A DNA stretch of 64,000 bases, taken from the NCBI RefSeq assembly GCF_000217795.1, contig NC_015681.1, forward strand, positions 1-64,000, in the 5' to 3' direction. Below the pieces are notes generated by a model. That model was not told the origin of the DNA, ran no database searches, and saw nothing but the letters and a program-made list of their open reading frames with translations. Both the position numbers and the translations under genes were made by a program. The number at the start of each line of letters is the position of its first letter. Position 1 is the first letter of the stretch. This document shows, piece after piece, positions 60,852-64,000 of the stretch. Origin of the DNA: Thermodesulfatator indicus DSM 15286 (GTDB taxonomy: Bacteria; Desulfobacterota; Thermodesulfobacteria; Thermodesulfobacteriales; Thermodesulfatatoraceae).

Positions 60852-60863
60852 TTTGCCTGTCCC
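60852..60863 (-). repeat. Solo GGGACAGGCAAA motif upstream of the ahb-type gene
   Basis: Exact 12-base match on the minus strand, ending 24 bases before the ahb-type start. This is the same spacing and orientation as upstream of bioB. Confidence 0.75.
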
Positions 60864-60887
60864 CAAAACTCTGCTATAAATTTTTTC

Positions 60888-61364
60888 ATGCTTGATAGTC
60901 TTGATAAAAAAATAATAGCCGCCTTAAGTGAAGGATTACCTCTTACTCTTAGGCCTTACGAGGATCTTGCCAAAAATTTGGACATTTCAGAAGAAGAACT
61001 TTTTTCGCGAATTAAAAAACTCAAAGAAAAAGGAGTTATAAGGCGCCTTGGAGGCACCATTAGGCACGACCAGGCTGGCATTAAAGGAAACGTTATGGTG
61101 GCCTGGATTGTCCCCAGCAACCGCCTCGATGAAGTGGGGCAAAAATGTGCCCGCTATCCTTTTATTACCCACTGCTACGTAAGAGAAACAGCGCCTGATT
61201 GGCCTTACAACTTCTATACCATGGTCCACGCTGAAAACGAAACAGAATGCCTAAAACTCGTTGAAAACCTTGCCGAAGAACTAAACCTTAAAGATTATGA
61301 ACTTCTTTTTACCAAAAAAGAAATCGTGCGCCGTATGCGCCGCTATTTTTCTGAAGAAATCTAA
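60888..61364 (+). CDS. Siroheme decarboxylase subunit (AhbA/AhbB, Lrp-like)
   Basis: A 158-residue protein with an N-terminal Lrp/AsnC-type helix-turn-helix and an AhbA/B core. [20 protein letters not shown] and [16 protein letters not shown] form the first part. [20 protein letters not shown] is the typical Ahb stretch with the histidine and Trp-Pro-Tyr. AhbA and AhbB together decarboxylate siroheme to didecarboxysiroheme in the alternative haem pathway of sulfate reducers. I cannot tell A from B. ATG 60888 is chosen; an upstream start at 60825 would read through the repeat motif. hemL follows 11 bases on. Confidence 0.85.
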   Translation: MLDSLDKKIIAALSEGLPLTLRPYEDLAKNLDISEEELFSRIKKLKEKGVIRRLGGTIRHDQAGIKGNVMVAWIVPSNRLDEVGQKCARYPFITHCYVRETAPDWPYNFYTMVHAENETECLKLVENLAEELNLKDYELLFTKKEIVRRMRRYFSEEI

Positions 61365-61375
61365 AGGGGGTTAAA

Positions 61376-62662
61376 ATGGCTGGTATCCTATCACAAAAAT
61401 TTTTTGAAAAAGCCAAAGAATTAATACCTGGAGGAGTTAATTCGCCGGTTAGGGCCTGCAAGTCTGTTGGGGTAGATCCAGTATTTTTTAGCGCCGGCAC
61501 TGGCCCATTTTTAATTGACGTTGAAGGCAAAGAATACATAGACTACGTGGCTTCTTGGGGGCCACTTATCCTGGGGCATGCCCATCCAGAAGTGGTCTCT
61601 GCCATCCAGGCTGCGGCGGAAAACGGCACAAGCTTTGGCGCTCCCACCTGGGGAGAAGTGGAACTTGCCGAGCTTATTTGCCAAATATTCCCTTCTATAG
61701 AAAAAGTTAGGCTCGTAAATTCCGGCACCGAAGCCACTATGAGTGCCGTGCGCCTGGCTCGCGGGTTTACCAACCGCAAAAAAATCATAAAGTTTGACGG
61801 CTGTTACCACGGCCACGCGGATTCTTTTTTGGTAAAAGCCGGCTCAGGAATAGCCACCCTGGGTATTCCTGGAAGCCCCGGCGTGCCCGAAGAAATCGTT
61901 AAAAACACCATCTCGCTTCCCTACAATGACCTTGACGCCGTAAAAGAGGCCTTTGCCAAAATGGGAGAAGAAATTGCCTGCGTAATTGTTGAGCCCATTG
62001 CCGGAAACATGGGCGTCATTCCCCCAGAGCCTGGCTTTCTTGAGGGCTTGAGAGAGCTTACTAAAAAATATGGCTCTTTACTTATTTTTGATGAGGTTAT
62101 AACCGGCTTCAGAGTGAGCCTGGCCGGAGCCCAGGGGCTTTACGGCGTAGAACCTGACCTCACCTGCCTCGGCAAAATTATAGGTGGTGGCCTTCCAGTA
62201 GGAGCTTACGGTGGTAAAGCCGAAATCATGGCCCATATTGCTCCTGAAGGCCCGGTTTATCAAGCAGGCACCCTTTCAGGAAACCCTATCGCCGTAGCCG
62301 CAGGCATAGCCACTTTAAAAGTCTTGATGCGCCCTGGTGTTTACGAATACCTTGAAGCCCTTTCTGAAAAATTGGCCAATGGTCTTGCTGAAGCAGCTAA
62401 AGAAGCCGGAGCCAAGGTCACCTTTAACCGCGTAGGCTCCATGATGACCTGCTTTTTCCGAGAAGGAGAAGTCAAAAACTTTGCTGACGCCGCCGGCTCT
62501 GACACTGAGCGTTATGGCCAGTTTTGGCGAGAGATGCTTGCTCGCGGAGTGTATTTAGCACCTTCTCAGTTTGAGGCCGCTTTTGTTTCTCTGGCTCATA
62601 CTGAAGAGGAGATAGACCATACGATAGAAGCGGCCCGCGAGGCCTTTGCTATAGTGGCCTAA
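61376..62662 (+). CDS. hemL: Glutamate-1-semialdehyde 2,1-aminomutase
   Basis: A 428-residue HemL making 5-aminolevulinate in the C5 route of tetrapyrrole synthesis. [17 protein letters not shown] at the N-terminus, [49 protein letters not shown] and the PLP-lysine site [17 protein letters not shown] are all present. The start ATG follows AAAGGGGG. It is in one operon with the ahb-type gene. A near-perfect 20-base tandem duplication lies across its stop codon. Confidence 0.96.
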   Translation: MAGILSQKFFEKAKELIPGGVNSPVRACKSVGVDPVFFSAGTGPFLIDVEGKEYIDYVASWGPLILGHAHPEVVSAIQAAAENGTSFGAPTWGEVELAELICQIFPSIEKVRLVNSGTEATMSAVRLARGFTNRKKIIKFDGCYHGHADSFLVKAGSGIATLGIPGSPGVPEEIVKNTISLPYNDLDAVKEAFAKMGEEIACVIVEPIAGNMGVIPPEPGFLEGLRELTKKYGSLLIFDEVITGFRVSLAGAQGLYGVEPDLTCLGKIIGGGLPVGAYGGKAEIMAHIAPEGPVYQAGTLSGNPIAVAAGIATLKVLMRPGVYEYLEALSEKLANGLAEAAKEAGAKVTFNRVGSMMTCFFREGEVKNFADAAGSDTERYGQFWREMLARGVYLAPSQFEAAFVSLAHTEEEIDHTIEAAREAFAIVA

Positions 62663-62682
62663 CCTTCGCTATAGTGGCCTAA
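62643..62682. repeat. 20-base tandem duplication at the hemL stop
   Basis: CCTTTGCTATAGTGGCCTAA (62643-62662) is followed at once by the same 20 bases with one change (T to C). The first copy holds the last codons and stop of hemL; the second is non-coding for hemL. Confidence 0.9.
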
Positions 62683-63626
62683 TTTTTAAGATATAATTCT
62701 ATATTTTTAAGGATTTCTTTGTCAGAAACTACCTTTTGCTGGGCTAATTTTAGAGCCAGCTCAGGATCTTTAATTTTGTAAACTAATTCAAGAGAATCTG
62801 TTTGGCCTTTTAAAAAGGCTTCAAGGGCACGGTAGCTTTCGTCTAATTTTTGACAGATGGCAGGCTCGTTTTTTAAGTCTATGCATTCTTTTTTGAACTC
62901 TTGATAAAAACTATGGGCATTGGCAAGCTCTGCGCCTATTAAAGCTTTTGGGTCGTTGGGAGATAACCATAAGGCAAGGATTTCAAGCCAATTTCTACCT
63001 TTGATTTTTAAAGAGACATAATCCGGAGTAAAGTATTTATCTGTTTCAGGGGCGGCACTAGTAAAAGCTTTTTCACATTCGGGCAATTTGCAGAAAGGAA
63101 AGTGGGCTTTGCCCGAAAGAGTTACTAAAGGTTCTCTACCTTTTAAAGAAAATTCTTTGACTTCTGTTTCAAGACCTTCTTTTTTGAACTGCCAGCCCCC
63201 GTCAGCTTGTATCTCTAACACTTCGCCGATTTTGATTTTTTCAAGGCTTGGCTTAAGTTCTTGGACACGATAAGGATCAAACTGTTTTAAAAGGCGATAA
63301 ACTGGGACTTCTAAAATTACTCTTCCTTGAGCCTTTTCTGGTATCTGACCTTGAACATCTTTTACCGAAACAGTGGCTAAGCGAATCCTAAAAAGGGGAT
63401 AATCCATAAAAGAAACTACTCCATTTTCAATAGTGACACTATTTTTAAGCCAGGAGACTTTGACCTTTTCAGGCTTTATAGAAATCCCTAGCTCCCCTTT
63501 TATTAATGCCTGCTTAATTTCTTCGGCTTTCTTGTTTTCCTGGTACTTAATATAGGCTCCCGCGGCCAATACAAGTGCCAGAAATAACCCCGCTCCTATA
63601 CATATCACTTTTCCAATCTTTGACAT
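62679..63626 (-). CDS. Membrane-anchored protein of unknown function
   Basis: A 315-residue protein with one N-terminal membrane segment (about 7-27) and a large extracytoplasmic part. A stretch near 50-110 (IKPEKVKVSWLKNSVTIENG, then YPLFRIRLATVSV) resembles the repeating strands of AsmA/DUF748-type proteins, but this is weak. Four cysteines lie in CKLPEC and around 255-270. Start ATG 63626 is followed by lysines and the membrane segment. I do not recognise the family. It is convergent with hemL. Confidence 0.6.
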   Translation of the reverse strand: MSKIGKVICIGAGLFLALVLAAGAYIKYQENKKAEEIKQALIKGELGISIKPEKVKVSWLKNSVTIENGVVSFMDYPLFRIRLATVSVKDVQGQIPEKAQGRVILEVPVYRLLKQFDPYRVQELKPSLEKIKIGEVLEIQADGGWQFKKEGLETEVKEFSLKGREPLVTLSGKAHFPFCKLPECEKAFTSAAPETDKYFTPDYVSLKIKGRNWLEILALWLSPNDPKALIGAELANAHSFYQEFKKECIDLKNEPAICQKLDESYRALEAFLKGQTDSLELVYKIKDPELALKLAQQKVVSDKEILKNIELYLKN

Positions 63627-63656
63627 AATTACCTCCTTTTTGTTTTGAATATGGTC

Positions 63657-64000
63657 TTATTTAAAAAGTTCCTTTTGTTTCGGCATTTTCTCTTTTATCT
63701 CCCACGGCGCGCAGAATTCAAAGGGAAGGTCAGGGTTTTTGCAACCGCAAATTTTTACGGTAAGGCCAAAAGCCCGACCTATTTCCTTAAAAAGCGCGTA
63801 ACCCTTTTCTCTGATTTCTTTTCGGACAAGTTTGGTGGTAGCTGAAGTAATTACCTGGCACCAAGGCTCACCCTGATAGACCGAAAATATTTTTTGCCAG
63901 AAAGCGTAAGGTAATTCTTTTTCCATCTGCTCCATCACCTTTGGCCGAAGCACGAGATAACTAACAGAAACTTCTTTTACACCAGCCATAGCAAGGCGCC
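63657..64000 (-). CDS. C-terminal part of a gene running off the window
   Basis: At least 110 residues. The frame stays open through the window edge (codons for RLA precede the ATG at 63989), so the gene probably starts outside. SVSYLVLRPKVMEQMEKELP, then VITSATTKL and ICGCKNPDLPFEFCAPW near the end, are distinctive. The cysteine-rich end could belong to a radical-SAM protein of the spore-photoproduct-lyase-like type, but I am not sure. The 30 bases between it and the next gene hold only that gene's leader. Confidence 0.5.
   Translation of the reverse strand, partial: RLAMAGVKEVSVSYLVLRPKVMEQMEKELPYAFWQKIFSVYQGEPWCQVITSATTKLVRKEIREKGYALFKEIGRAFGLTVKICGCKNPDLPFEFCAPWEIKEKMPKQKELFK

Noticed and set aside
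1-64000. CRISPR array, riboswitch or prophage
   Set aside because: No regularly spaced direct repeats, no recognisable riboswitch core upstream of the biosynthesis genes, and no phage structural genes were seen.

Overview
The window reads as a chromosomal segment of an anaerobic, probably thermophilic bacterium with moderate-to-low GC, most like Thermodesulfobacteriota. That placement is inference. It rests on a siroheme-decarboxylase-type haem gene beside hemL, a short MetE-like methionine synthase, a GH57 glucanase, a fused SpmA/SpmB-like carrier and a YedE/TusA/DUF3343 selenium-sulfur cluster with a divergent LysR gene. No rRNA, CRISPR array or prophage was seen. One tRNA is present.

Layout. 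0-3 kb: dnaA overlapping a GlcD-type oxidase gene out of frame. 3-7.3 kb: a very AT-rich cassette of TonB-dependent receptor, periplasmic binding protein and sensor kinase. 7.3-9.5 kb: ilvD, flanked on both sides by related small repeat elements. 9.6-15.6 kb: a tight eight-gene run (nfu-like, rpoZ, dnaJ, moaC, dksA-like, GH57, galT, response regulator). 15.7-20.1 kb: a sugar-nucleotide epimerase and sigma-54 activator, divergent from purine nucleoside phosphorylase and RNase G. 20.3-25.8 kb: short MetE, a RAYT transposase element, a J-domain protein, and an MFS carrier with an orphan HipA-like kinase. 25.9-30.2 kb: PEP synthase, a small winged-helix protein and an HD-GYP gene broken by three frameshifts. 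30.2-34.4 kb: biotin genes (bioA, bioF, divergent bioB) led by a cysteine-rich lipoprotein. 34.4-42.6 kb: zinc-ribbon protein, Nif3-like protein, tRNA(CAU), then the macromolecular-synthesis group rpoD-dnaG-mutS2-rpsU. 42.7-51.6 kb: tsaC/sua5, ybgC-like, rsmB, a second RAYT element, ubiE/menE-type methyltransferase, an aminotransferase, and SpmAB-like carrier, larB and an unknown gene. 51.7-56.2 kb: folate cyclo-ligase, potassium channel, phosphoglucose isomerase, zinc ribbon plus ATP-grasp protein. 56.2-60.2 kb: the YedE cluster and LysR. 60.2-64 kb: Uma2-type nuclease, ahb-type gene, hemL, a membrane-anchored unknown and a partial gene at the edge.

The strongest non-gene signal is the 12-base sequence GGGACAGGCAAA. 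It occurs exactly 12 times. It bounds the RAYT copy at 45.8-46.8 kb as inverted ends, lies in frame twice inside each transposase gene, and stands alone upstream of bioB, the LysR gene and the ahb gene. Related features are a small TIR element family around ilvD and near 43.7 kb, and four tandem duplications of 16-20 bases in intergenic sequence or at gene ends.

All family calls were made by reading the sequence. No searches or computed scores were available.
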